From Geotrypetes seraphini (Eukaryota; Chordata; Amphibia; Gymnophiona; Dermophiidae), in NCBI RefSeq assembly GCF_902459505.1, contig NC_047087.1:262258674-262322673 (forward strand): DNA of 64,000 nucleotides, read 5' to 3'. The notes beneath the pieces were generated by a model. The model made no database searches. It was not told the DNA's origin and saw only the letters and a program-made list of their open reading frames with translations. Position 1 is the first letter of the stretch. Each line of letters opens with the position of its first letter. A program made the translations under genes and the position numbers. Positions 46,060-57,039 of the stretch are shown piece by piece.

Positions 46060-48871
46060 ACAGTTACTTACCATATCTAGGGACAGCAGGCAACTATTCT
46101 CACATGTGGGTGACGTCATCCACAGAGCCCGGATGCGGACAGCCTCGCAAGCATACTTGCTTGAAGAAACTTAGAAGTTTCGAGTCTTCCGCACCGCGCA
46201 TGCGCGAGTGCCTTCCCGCCAGCACAGGGTGTCTCTTCAGTTCAGATAGCTAGAAGAGAAGCCAACCAGGGGAGGTGGGTGGGTTGTGAAAATAGCTGCC
46301 TGCTGTCCCTGGATAACACCTGTTACGGTAAGTAACTGTGTTTTATCCCAGGACAAGCAGGCAGCCTATTCTCACATGTGGGTGACCTCCAAGCTAACCA
46401 GAATGGGATGGTGGGAGTGTTGGCAATTCAGGAGAATAAATTTTGTAACACTGCCTGGCCAAAATGGCCATCCCGTCTGGAGAAAACATCCAGACAATAA
46501 TGAGAGGTGAAAGTATGAACCGAGGACTAGGTGGCAGCTTTGCAAATTTTCTCAATAGGTGGCCTCTATAGATTCATCAAAGAGGTCATTGCCTTCACAA
46601 GGAATATTGGCCAGACGATCCTGAATGTTGAGATCCATATCAATGGTGCGAAGCCAGGCAAGGCGGCGCATCACTACTGAGAAAGCAGTGACCCTTGAGG
46701 AAAGTTCCAAGGCATCATAAGATGACTGAAAAAGGTGCAACCTGAGTTGTGCTAAGGTAGCAATGACTTGCTAGAACTCCAAAAGTCTGTGCTGAGCAAG
46801 GTCTTTAGTAAAACCAGGGAGTATATCAATAAAATACTTAAAATAAGTAGTAAAGATGAAATTATAATTCAAAACCCTGGAGGCCATCATCGAATTTTGA
46901 TAGAGACGATGGCCAAACTTGTTCATGGCCCTTCCCTATCTGACAGGAGGTACGGTAGCATAGGCCTTGGAAGGATGACTCCTCTTTAAGGAAGATTCCA
47001 TAAGAAGGGACTGATGAGATAGTTTAGAGTTCTCAAATCCCTTGCAATGTACAGTTTTATACCTCGATTTCAACTTGCTTAGAACAGCAGGAATGGCATA
47101 AGGAGTCTCCAGGTTTCGTTTGAAAGTTTGAGAAAGAAGCCTGTTAAGAGGAAGTTTGAGAGACTCCGCAGGAGGTCAAGGCAAACTCATTTCCTCTAAA
47201 TACTCCTTAGTGTACTTAGAACCAGAGTCCAATTTAAGATCCAGGTCCTCAGCCATTTGACAGAGGAAGGAGGAAAAGGACAATTGATCTGCAAGAGGAT
47301 GGCCTCGAGAGGGGCTCGATGACCTTGAGTGGAAAAAGAAGGTGAGGGATATTGATATCTGGAGTATTGATATCCTAGCAAATAAGCAGACTGAGACAAG
47401 GCACTGGGAGAAGTGGAGCCCTCAGGTTCTGCTATTGGTGTCCTGGATTGAGTAGTTGGAGGCCTCGAAGAGCTGGAACACCTGGATGAGGAAGGCTGCT
47501 CTCTTGAAGAGGACCTGTGCCTCGATGAGTGCCTCAACCGGCGATGAGAGTGCTCATCGCCGGTCTCGAGCGAGGTTGAGGAGACTTCGCCCTATGCCTC
47601 AAAATAGGCAATGCCTTATGTGAGGATATAGGGCTGGAAGCTGTAGATCAAAGTTCCATAGGCTCAGTGGTTTGGATCGAGGTATCTCGAAGCACTCCCA
47701 AAGTCTCGGCTCCTTGTATGGAGTATGAGGATTCCAGACGAGACACTCACAAAGACTCGACTCCTTACAGAGTGTGTGAAGATTCCAGACCAGACACTTG
47801 CAAAGACTGGTCTGGAATGTGTAGATTCAGCTCGAGGCACAGGCAAGGACTCGACCTCTTGTGAAACTGCTGAGTGCCCAGGCTGGACTGCAGGAAGCAG
47901 TCGAGGCAGGACTATATTTGGTCAGTAACTGAACAAATTTCTGCTCTAAAATGATCTGGATGGTAACCTGTAATTGTGGATCCGAGTCTGAAACTGGACC
48001 CCTTGCTGAGGATAAAGGCTCTGAGGATGAAGAGGAAGAATGCTTCGACTTGGAGGAATGATGCTTAGATAACTTGAGGACCACCGCTGGAACTGTCTGC
48101 TGAGGTATCTGACTTGAGGGAAGCTCAGGAGAAGACTTGGCAGATTTACCCGAGGTCAAGGACGTTCCAAACGAGGAAAGTCTGATGAGAGTCGAGGACG
48201 AGGAGGCAGGAGGACACCCCATAGCAGGCTTGACCGAATTAGAGATCGAAGTTGAGACTGTAGTAGGGGTTTCCATATTGAAAATCTTCTCCACTTCAAC
48301 TCAACGACGTTTGAGGGCTCGAGGTTGAAGGGTAGCACAGCGAATGCACGACTCTGGGCTCCGGGCAGTGGTCAGGGCCCAAACACTGAAGGCACCAACA
48401 GTTTGGGTCAGTGAGGGATATCGCACCCTGGCACTGGCTACACTTTTTAAAGCCTGTGACCAGCCGGGACATAGAAGGAAAAATAGCCACCGCAAAGTCA
48501 AAGCCCGCAGGCTGAGGGCGTACGACAGGCCCTGCCGTCACTCGACAAAAAAGTTAAACTTTTTTTCTTTAAAAACAATGACTGAAAGAAAACACAGCGA
48601 CACTGTAATAAAGATATAAAACACAAGCCGCGATGAGAGAAGGCACGAAGCGAACTAAGTTCAGCGCAGAGCGTCAAAGACGGACTTCTCGGCTCTGCAG
48701 AAAACTGAGAAGACGTGCCCTGTGCTGGGCGGGAAGACACTTGCACATGCGCGGTACGGCAGACTCAAACTTGAGTTTCTTCAAGCAAGTCTGCTTGCGA
48801 GGCTGTCCACATCTGGGCTCTGTGGACGATGTCACCCACAGGTGAAAATAGGCTGCTTGTCCTGGGATAAA
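46060..48871 (-). mobile_element. DIRS-type retroelement fossil C, inserted in the Tigger copy
   Basis: The left terminal region (46060-46400) and the right end (about 48800-48871) carry inverted terminal sequence (TTTATCCCAGGACAAGCAGG and its reverse), with an internal complementary segment typical of DIRS. Minus-strand parts seen are gag-like: a Cys/His cluster near 48296-48541 and a MRRLAWLRTIDMDL-type segment near 46552-46740, the same gag family as the LAP2-alpha C-terminus of vertebrates. The extreme end of the recombinase region lies near 46436-46540. It is broken and internally incomplete. Its terminal sequence is close to that of the element at 62.9 kb. Confidence 0.8.
46111..46205. 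promoter_or_regulatory. CRE and NRF-1-type palindromes in a DIRS end
   Basis: TGACGTCA (46111-46118) is a full CRE, and GCGCATGCGC (46196-46205) is the NRF-1 core. The same pair in the same order and similar spacing occurs in the DIRS end at 62948-63020. Occupancy is inference. Confidence 0.5.
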
Positions 48872-49680
48872 TCTTTTTATCATCTTTCTACAAGCATCTG
48901 GTCTTTAAAGACGTGAGCATTTCATGGCAGGGTCTGCCAGAATAACTCAGTCTCATTTGAACTATACATTTGTGACAGATGCAATTCCTCATTTGTAATT
49001 AAATCATTCAGCTAAAACCAGAAAGGCTGAACTGCTTCTGTGTCAGGACTTCCTATCTTTCCATGTGCAAGATTTTTGTGTGATCCGTAACAATTCCAAA
49101 ATCTCCACAACCATCCATTACTTGTTCGTAAGTTTATGTTCATACATTGTGAGTTCCTGTACAGTAGCACTTAATTCCACTCCATGCACATTAACATCAC
49201 ATGAAAGTTGCTGAATATACCATTTGTACACCGCCTCTTCTAAATCTTTCTCTTGCTATGTTTTCTAGCTTTTACACTACTTGCACCTTCAATACAATTC
49301 TTAAGAGCAAACTGTTACTTTTAGTTTTCTTTTTTTTTAAATATCCAAAATGGCTTGTTTCTTGTTGCTATATTCTGCACAAAGTTGGGCTACTGAAACT
49401 CCACTTCAATTTCTTGATTAACTCAAAATTTCTGCCCCACCGTTAAACACACTTGCTTTCTCTGCTCTCTACTGCTACCACAAGATTTGAAAGCTAACTT
49501 TGCTCATTAAGTATGCTGGGTCTACAATGCACAGATACCATTAAACATTGCCCACAAAGAAAAAAAACGTGTACAAGGAGGAAGAGGAAACATACCCTTG
49601 TCACTTGTTTTTTTGCTCCTCTGAATCCTGTTAAATCTGAAATCTGTTAAATCATGGTATGTTAGATTGAGGGTTGACTG
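48872..49680 (-). pseudogene. Tigger/pogo (Jerky-like) transposase, N-terminal part with terminal repeat
   Basis: On the minus strand the 5' end is CAGTCAACCCTCAATCTAAC (49661-49680), preceded by TA, as for Tc1/mariner-pogo elements. HTH-like fragments follow (FELIKKLKW near 49400), then a CENP-B-type domain scrap (RRGGVQMVYSA, near 49190-49240), then a catalytic-region scrap (YSSNETELFWQTLP, near 48935-48975), matching the NADETGLFW block of the family. At the first catalytic position Asp has become Asn. Several stops and shifts are present, so it is dead. The DIRS insertion separates it from the C-terminal part at 45640-46058. Confidence 0.68.
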
Positions 49681-49682
49681 TA

Positions 49683-49903
49683 TTTGGATCTAGCTCGCAC
49701 CCTTTTTCAGTAGTAGCTCAAGGTGAGTTATGTTCATGTACACTTAAGTATTTTCCATGTCCCATGTCTCCAGATGGCTTGCAATCTAATTTTGTACCTG
49801 AGGTAATATGGGTTAAGTGACTTGCCCAAGTTCACAAGGGCAGCAGTAGGATTTGAACCTGGTTTTGCTGGTTGTCAGCCTGGAACTTTAACCATTAGCC
49901 AAC
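49683..49903 (-). mobile_element. tRNA-derived SINE with MIR/CORE-like middle
   Basis: On the minus strand the head has TTGGCTAATGGTTAAAG (box A-like) and GGTTCAAATCC (box B, fits GGTTCNANNCC). The centre ACTTGGGCAAGTCACTTAACC matches the MIR/CORE-type block. The 3' tail contains CTCACCTTGAGCTACTACTG. It lies just outside the Tigger terminal repeat. Confidence 0.75.
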
Positions 49904-49910
49904 TGCTTCA

Positions 49911-50072
49911 GATATGGGAGAAGCCGCTACTTGCCCTGGATCAGTAGCATGGAATGTTGCTACTATCTGGGTTTTCTGCCGGGTACTGTGACCTTGGCGA
50001 AAACAGGAGACTGGGATAAATGGACCATTAGTCTGACCCAGTATGGCTGTTCTTATGATTTGATATACCATC
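49911..50072 (+). mobile_element. CR1 3' UTR fragment
   Basis: It matches the CR1 tail at 27660-27815: GAAGCCGCTACTTGCCCTGG, AGTAGCATGGAATGTTGCTA, then TGGACCATTAGTCTGACCCAG and a TGTTCTTATGATTT end. Confidence 0.8.
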
Positions 50073-50280
50073 TGTGGTACAAAGTGGTATATAATTGTTA
50101 TATGCAGGAATTTTTTCTATCCCTAGTGGGATTACAATCTATGCATTAACTTATATTTAACTTATTTCTTAAGTTGAGGTTACTGTCACCAAGAAAATTT
50201 TTCAAGAGAGATATTTCTAATCTATTGTTCAAAATGTAATTTTATGATCCAAACTAGAACTATATTGTGGTCACATAGAA

Positions 50281-50476
50281 CAGTGATTCCCAACCCTGTC
50301 CTGGAGGAACACCAGGCCAATCGGGTTTTCAGGCTAGCCCTAATGAATATGCATGAGAGAGATTTGCATATGATGGAAGTGATAGGCATGCAAATTTGCT
50401 TCATGCATATTCATTAGGGCTAGCCTGAAAACCCAATTGGCCTGGTGTTCCTCCAGGACAGGGTTGGGAACCACTG
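50281..50476. mobile_element. 196-bp hAT fold-back MITE
   Basis: The ends CAGTGATTCCCAACCCTGTC and GACAGGGTTGGGAACCACTG differ at one position, and the arms pair over about 85 bp. The flanking 8-mer ACATAGAA is identical on both sides (50273-50280, 50477-50484). There is no coding capacity. Confidence 0.93.
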
Positions 50477-50559
50477 ACATAGAACATATATTTTATGAAC
50501 CTGGACCCTAAAGGGTGAAGTAATACAGTGATTCTATTATTGACATTCTCTTGCACAAG

Positions 50560-51146
50560 TTCTCACATCCTTGTACATTTTTCATATTCTGTCTAAAAAA
50601 TATTAGTTAAAATGCATCATCATGTTTGCCTATGCCTCAGAAGGTAAACATTGTCTAGGGACACTTTCCTTGTTTGAATTGTACTATTTAAATTAATTTG
50701 AAGACAAAATTTTTTGATACATCTGAGGTCTGGTGAGAAATATGAAATGCATCATAATTCAATTTGTAAGACAGAGCAAGTAGTGTATGCAGTTATATGT
50801 CCATGTAAACTGTAGTACATTGGCAAAATGAATAAAGCTTTTAACAAGTGTATAATAGAACCTAGAAGTGCCTTCAAAAGAAAATTGCTGAAACCCTTGG
50901 AGGAACATATGACAGCTAAACAGCATTTATTTCAGGAGCTACAATTTGTTGTACTGAGCAGAATTAAGTCCCACTGGAGAGGTAGAGATTTTGACAGACT
51001 GCTTTTACAGGCTGAGCAACATTTTATTTTTAAATCCAATACCGTTACTCCCCAAGGGTCTTAATCAGGAGCCTGATTTGTTTCTGTTTTTATAAGGCAT
51101 CAAAAAAGACACTGTTTTTAGGTGGTGATCACACACTTGCCATTAT
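50560..51146 (+). mobile_element. Penelope-like element, GIY-YIG endonuclease end
   Basis: A region ending at 51064 reads VVYAVICPCKL, then YIGKM, then a 78-codon frame with LLKPLEEHM, LQFVVLSRIKSHWRGRDFDRLLLQAEQHF and FKSNTVTPQG. This is the order of a Penelope C-terminal GIY-YIG domain, with the YIG of the motif preserved. A stop falls between CPCKL and YIG. Only the 3' part is present, and a fold-back MITE (51147) cuts the downstream end. Confidence 0.78.
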
Positions 51147-51257
51147 GGGGTCCTTTTACTAAGGCGCACTAACCAATTTAGCGCGCGCTAAATGCTAACG
51201 CACCAATAGAATATAATGGGCGCCTTAGCATTTAGCGCGCCTTAGTAAAAGGAACCC
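51147..51257. mobile_element. 111-bp fold-back MITE
   Basis: GGGGTCCTTTTACTAAGGCGC and GCGCCTTAGTAAAAGGAACCC are inverse with one mismatch, with an inner GCGCGCTAAATGCTAA / TTAGCATTTAGCGCGC pair. It is near-palindromic throughout and has no coding capacity. Confidence 0.88.
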
Positions 51258-52562
51258 ATGTGATATATGGACTGTTTGCATTCTTATGATTTATATATGC
51301 CTATTTTTGTTTTTATACATTTATGATTGTTATATTATCTGTCTATATGTATTTTATGCATTTACATATTGCTTTATATGCATGTGATCACTATTTGCAG
51401 TTTATTTTTTAGTTTTTGAAACAATGCACTTTTTAAAAAAATATTTTGATAGTCTATATCGATATGAGATTTCTTTTAATTGCAATTGCTTGTTACAGCA
51501 TTTCCTTGATCTAGTGATGTCATTTGCATTAACTGAACGCATTCAAAATGACTGCTGGAACACTTTCTTAGCTTTTCCAACATTTTTAAAGTTCTTTTCC
51601 AGCGTTTTTTGACAAAAAAAAACATCCCACAACTTTTTTGAGGTGGGCAGAGGTAGATCTAATTTTATCTTCATTTTGATGTTTTTTTGGATTGATTGAA
51701 ATCACCTTATTTTTAATATCAGGGTGTTCAATATTTGTCACAGAAGCCTCCTTGCTAACGGATTTTTTTAATGAGTTTTGAGGGAGTTTTAGCAAGCTTT
51801 TAAAATTTATTTTTGAGTTGGTCTATACCTGGTTGAACAATTCCTCATTAGGGGCAGCTCTGCATGCAGTCCATATTGGCTGCAGTGTACTCTTGTACCC
51901 CGGGGGAAATTTCTCCCTCAGTGCACTAGAAATAGACACAGGTGCAACTGAATGACTTGGAAGCCCACTGGCATCAATGAATCACTTCCAGGGAGGGGAC
52001 GAGTCTCAAAGACTGCATAGGATTATATGCATCAACAATGATGAAGCTGAGTCATCAGATCAAACAAAACTTGAGCAATATTCTCAATGATATTCCTATT
52101 GAGCTCTTCCTCAATGATTGCTGAAGCCAACATTACAGAAGCTGTAGAAGTGGAGGACACATTCTACTAAATACTTTGAGGTATATCTACTGCTTGATTC
52201 TCAAATCCTAGAAGTGGCACTTCATGGGTACAGCATCTGCCAGTACTTGGGGGATTTTAATAAAGTACTCCAATAAGACTATGTTGATGATTCTGGGCCT
52301 CTGCTTTTATTATGTGCGTTTGGTGTTGACTAAAGAGACCATGAATTCTTCCTCTTTTTTGTGTAAAATTGACTGATGTCCATTTCCAGTGACTTCTATC
52401 AATGCTTGATGTCAAGGGAGATTAATGCTCTCTCAAAGCATCTCCATCAACTTTTTTTCAGCTCTTTGACCCCTTGGAATCAAAGCCAATACTGCTCAGT
52501 CAGAATTAGAAATGCCAAAGATATTTTTACATTGCTTTACAAGGCCACAAATCCTTCATAAG
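51258..52562. other. AT-rich DNA, possible Penelope 3' flank, otherwise unassigned
   Basis: About 51258-51460 resembles the T-rich 3' region of the adjacent Penelope-like element. The rest shows no recognisable gene or repeat. Confidence 0.3.
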
Positions 52563-53154
52563 TATACTGCATATACTTGAATATAAATCTAGATATTTGG
52601 GCCCCCCAAAAATGGTTCAGAACTGGAGGTCTCTGTTTATATTTTAGTCTTCCCCTTCTTAGACACATCGCAGGCCTCTCCTTGGGCCTAACTTAATCCC
52701 TTCTGGTTCAGTGGTGAACTAGGGTATGAGCGATCCTCCTAGTCTCACTACTCAAAATGGCCGACGTTGGTTCCTATAGCGGTTGCAATGTTATTTATCA
52801 CCTTTTCATGAAGAGATTCACCCAAAGCAGCTACAATAAATTGAATAGTAATCGGGTACTCTTAAGTATTTTCCTTATCTGCCCTTGTAGGCTCACAATC
52901 TAACTGTGGTACCTGGGAAAATGGATGGATTGAAGGACTTGACCAGAGTCACAAGGAACAGGCTGGGATTGAACTCACAATCTCAAAGTGCTGAGACAGC
53001 TCTAACCACTAGGCCACTCACTCCCACAGTAACCTTACAAGATTGACGCAAGCTTGGTTTACATTCAAGTCAACCTCCCCCCCCCCCCTTTTTGGGGGAA
53101 AAAAGGTTACCTCTGCTTATATTCAGATGGGTATATTTGAGTATATATAGTATA
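52563..53154. mobile_element. DNA transposon copy with ATATAC...GTATAT ends, hit by a SINE
   Basis: Left TATACTGCATATACTTGAAT and right TTATATTCAGATGGGTATATTTGAGTATATATAG-type sequence form terminal inverted repeats (key parts ACTTGAATATAA and TTATATTCAGA). GGGCCCCCCAAAAA at the left answers TTTTTGGGGGAAAA at the right. The interior is noncoding and contains a tRNA-derived SINE at 52789-53025. The superfamily is not assigned. Confidence 0.6.
52789..53025 (-). mobile_element. tRNA-derived SINE inside a DNA transposon
   Basis: On the minus strand box A TGGCCTAGTGGTTAGAGC and box B GAGTTCAATCCC are well kept. They are followed by TTGTGACTCTGGTCAAGTCC (MIR/CORE-like centre) and a tail with GTAGCTGCTTTGGGTGAATC. 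It is the best-preserved SINE in the window. Confidence 0.83.
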
Positions 53155-53335
53155 CGTATCGCTGTACTAGGAGAAACCGAGGTCCATTAAGCCCATTAAA
53201 CTTTCTAACAGTGGCCAAGCTAGCCACTACCTGGTTCCAAAAGAATAAAATAGGATTTCTTGCTGCTTACTTAGAAATAAGCAGTGAATTTTCCTAATAA
53301 TGATTTATGGACTTTTCTTTTAGGAGACTGTCCAT

Positions 53336-54600
53336 AAGAACATAAGAAGTTGCCTCCGCTGAGGCAGACCCTAGGTCCATCCTGCTCAGCGGTTCGCTCC
53401 CGCGGTGGCCCATAAGGCCCATTGCCTGAGCAATGGTCTATACCTATCTATACCCCTCAATCCCTTTTTCTTCAAGGAATCTGTCCAAACCTTCTTTGAA
53501 ACCATTTAATGTTTTGTTGCCTACAACAGCCTCTGGAAGCGCGTTCCATGTATCCACCACCCTCTGAGTGAAAGAGAACTTCCTAGCGTTTGTTCTAAAC
53601 CTGTCCCCTTTCAATTTCTCCGAGTGCCCCCTTGTACTTGTGGCGCCCCTTAATTTTAAAAATCTGCCCCTGTCTACTTTTTCTATGCCCTTCAGGATCT
53701 TGAAGGTTTCTATCATGTCTCCTCTAAGTCTCCGCTTTTCCAGGGAGAAAAGTCCCAACTGCTTCAATCTTTCAGTATATGGGAGATTTTCCATTCCCTT
53801 TATCAGTCTAGTTGCTCTTCTTTGTACTCCCTCAAGTACCGCCATGTCTTTCTTGAGGTACGGTGACCAGTACTGGACGCAGTACTCCAGATGTGGCCGC
53901 ACCATTGCACGATACAGCGGCATGATGACTTCTTTCGTCCTGGTTGTGATACCCTTCTTAATGATACCCAACATTCTGTTTGCTTTCCTTGAGGCCGTGG
54001 CGCATTGCGCTGATGCCTTCAGTGTTGCATCTACCATCACTCCCAGGTCTCTCTCCAGGTTGCTGACCCCTAGTGGTGTTCCCCCCATTTTGTATGTGAA
54101 CATCGGGTTCTTTTTCCCCACGTGCATGACCTTGCATTTCCCCACGTTGAAGCTCATCTGCCATTTTTCGGCCCACTTTTCCAGCTGTGTTAGATCCTTT
54201 TGAAGATCTTCGCAGTCTTCCCTGGTTTGAGCCCTGCTGTATAGTTTGGTGTCATCTGCAAATTTAATGACCTCACACTTGGTTCCCGCCTCTAGGTCGT
54301 TTATGTAGATATTGAACAGGATCGGTCCCAGCACCGACCCCTGCGGAACTCCGCTCATGACCCCTTTCCAGTCTGAGTAGTGGCCCTTTACGCCAACCCT
54401 CTGTTTCCTGTTTGCCAACCAGATTTTGATCCAGCGGTGGACCTCCCCTTGTACCCCGTGGTTCCATATCTTTTTAAGCAGTCTCTCGTGTGGCACCTTG
54501 TCGAAGGCTTTTTGGAAGTCAAGGTAAATGATGTCTATAGATTCCCCTTTATCCATCTGGCTGCTCACCCCCTCAAAGAAGTACAATAAGTTAGTGAGGC
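53336..54600 (-). mobile_element. CR1-clade LINE 3' part with intact 380-codon frame
   Basis: The minus-strand frame 54586-53444 is uninterrupted. It reads a YLDFQKAFDKVPHERL block, GVPQGSVLGPILFNIY, FADDTKLYS (catalytic Asp pair), [54 protein letters not shown] and WNALPEAVV, ending naturally at EKGIEGYR. The endonuclease and the first RT blocks are missing (5'-truncated at about 54600). The 3' tail is AAGAACATAAGAA on the plus strand. The open frame makes it the youngest CR1 copy here. It is the same subfamily as the copy at 10950-11960. Confidence 0.92.
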
Positions 54601-55190
54601 AAACCTTTTAAAACCCTGCAATGCTAAAACATTCAATATAAGGGGATCTTTCACATGTTTATCTTCTAATTTGGGGTATATCATTCAGTGCAAAAATTGC
54701 AATGAAGGCTGTTACACTGGTGAAACAGGCTAAAGACTAGGATCAACTTACCCAGATATATTAAAAATTGCAATACCAACCAGGATCTGTTGGACAATAC
54801 TTTAGAAAAACTTCACTGCACCAATGATTTTATGGTGAGACTACCGTAAAAGGAAATTTTAAGACAATTCAAGAACATAAGACCTTTGAAATTAAAATGA
54901 TGAAGTATTTTGATACCTACTAGACAGGATTTAACAAAGACCTTGGTATCCTTTCACATTATAAAGAAATTTAAACTGCTTTGTTACCTCTCTGTCTCCT
55001 ACTTACGCACCCACCTGTCCCTCTTCCTGTGAAACTATGACTGGAATACTTTCACGTTTCCCTTATATAAGCTGATATTTGTCAACATTTATTTATTTCT
55101 GATCTGAAGGGGCTACCTTCGAAAGCTAAATCATAAAATGAATTAAGTTAGTCCATTAAAAAGGTATTACTTTATTTCTTTTATACTTTT
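54601..55190 (+). mobile_element. Penelope-like element, 3' end with GIY-YIG scrap
   Basis: YIIQCKNCNEGCYTGETG at about 54679-54732 matches the GIY-YIG start of Penelope-like endonucleases (YLIQCxxCxxGYIGET form). Downstream scraps read NDFMVRLP and GNFKTIQEHKTFEIKMMKYFDTY across shifts. The 3' end at 55101-55175 (GAAAGCTAAATCATAAAATG, TTAGTCCATTAAAAAGGTAT) is a terminal repeat type known for this group, with a degenerate hammerhead-like CTGAAGG...GAAA pair. Confidence 0.75.
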
Positions 55191-56029
55191 GTTTTATTCC
55201 TTATTATTGAATGAAGAAATACCTTGCAACTTTATCATGTGCCCCAACCTCTGCTTGCCATTAACTGAAAAAAAAGAAAAGAAAAAAGACCCCAAGGTAC
55301 CTTCTGGAGTTAGTGGATCCAATGTGAGAGATTTTGAGTCATAAGGCCACTGCGTATCATTGCCTGGAAAGAGGGATTGGAGAAGTTGAAAACCTAATTT
55401 AAGAAGGGACCCAGCCCTGTTGGATGGAGATTCCTGAGTGTTATACCTCCCATCCTTGGGTATGAACTTATAAAAATAGCTTTATCTTCTTTCTAGAGAA
55501 GGAGCTATTGATTCAGCCTGAAACTGCCATTTCCTATACTGAGGGAACTACATCTCTAACAGCATGAAGCAGCAGAAAGTAAGACAACTATTTGTCTAAC
55601 AAGAAACATCCCTTTCAGAGAAGAAAGGCTCTTCTCTACCCACAGAGACTAGGGAGAAAATAATCTATATTTTCTTGTTATATTGTTTCCGAAAAGATCC
55701 CTTGTAACCAGAACAATCCTGCCCTGGCCATCTAAGTCACTTGGGAGGGGGCTATACACACACAAGAAGAGACAAAGAGCTCATTTCAAGGAACATCCTT
55801 CCCAATCAGGCATTTGCAGCTCACAGATGGCCTGCTGCACTTTCTCCACTAGGCTATTTCTTTTCATTTTTTTCTTTTCCTAATAGCAAGAGTGGTTTCC
55901 CAGTGAAAAGGTTTCTTGCAGACAGACAAAGCAGAGATAGAGCCAAGCTACAAAGATGCTGATCCAGTTTTGCTCTCTTCCCCAGTTCAACCAGAAGCTA
56001 ACAATATTCAGAAAACCTAAGAGAAACAG
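55191..56029. other. Unassigned noncoding DNA
   Basis: Short frames only. No repeat termini or motifs recognised. Confidence 0.35.
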
Positions 56030-56160
56030 AAAAATGAAAGTCCATATGGCATAGCCAGTCTGCCCATCCATGCCATCTACTATATCTCTTCCTCTCCCTT
56101 ATAGGTCCTCTGTACTTTTTCCAAGCTTTCTTGAATTCAGACAAAGAAACACAGATTTGT
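56030..56160 (-). mobile_element. CR1 3' end scrap
   Basis: CCATATGGCATAGCCAGTCTGCCCATCC on the plus strand corresponds to the reverse of the CR1 3' UTR (diagnostic part CAGTCTGCCCATCC, as at 18110 and 35030). Confidence 0.55.
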
Positions 56161-57039
56161 TACTAACAACTGGTCTTTCAGAGGCAGCTAGAAGTCAGAT
56201 CCTGGGTACCTACCTACTGGAAGCTGGAGTCCCTGGAGCATACTTACTGAGGCATCCTGGATGCCAGCTTATCTGGGTGCTGAAATCCTGGGAGCATGTG
56301 GCTCTACAAGGGTCAGCTGAAAACTGAGTCCTAGAAGACAGAACCCTGGAAGCTTACTTATCACTACCAGCTCTTCCAAGGAAATCAGCTGCCCTTGGAG
56401 CCAGGGCAGGATTAATTTGTTGAGGGCCCCTAGGCACATAAGTCAACCGGGCCCCCCTGCCCCACCCCACCCCCAGCCCCTCCCCACCATGCCCTGCCCC
56501 ACCCCCATTTATTTACCCATGTTCTTATTTACTTCTTTATTTCCACTTTATTTCTTTTATTTTAAAATTCAAAACAACAAAGATTACCATACCAGTGCCA
56601 GTGTACAGTTTTTCTTCTATGCAACCTCAAACATCTCTGAACAAATCCCCCCTTCCTTCCTAGAGGAAGAGATCTTCAGCTGGCAGGGCTTTGGGAAGCC
56701 CACCAATTTATATTTTGCATTTGGGTAGGAGACATGGAACATGGTGGGAAGAAAATTTAGTGCCCGTCATTTTATTGTACTAATAAATTTCTCAATTAGC
56801 TTTTAGAGGTTAAAACCTCTTTCTTCAGGTCAGTAAACTATACTACTGTTAAAGTATCCCTGTCCTGACCTGAGGAAAGGAGTTATGGTCTCTGACTATA
56901 TAAAAATTAGTTCAAAAAGCAGGATCACCTTATTTCCATTTTCTATTAATAAACTATTATCAACACAGCTACAAAAATACTTTATTCTAAAGCAAAAATA
57001 AATAAAACAAATATAATTTTTTTTTCTACTTTTGTTGTT

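Noticed and set aside
47196-48294. Ser-rich and Arg/Asp-rich frames near 47-48 kb
   Set aside because: They lie inside the DIRS fossil's gag-like region and are treated as parts of that fossil, not as host genes.
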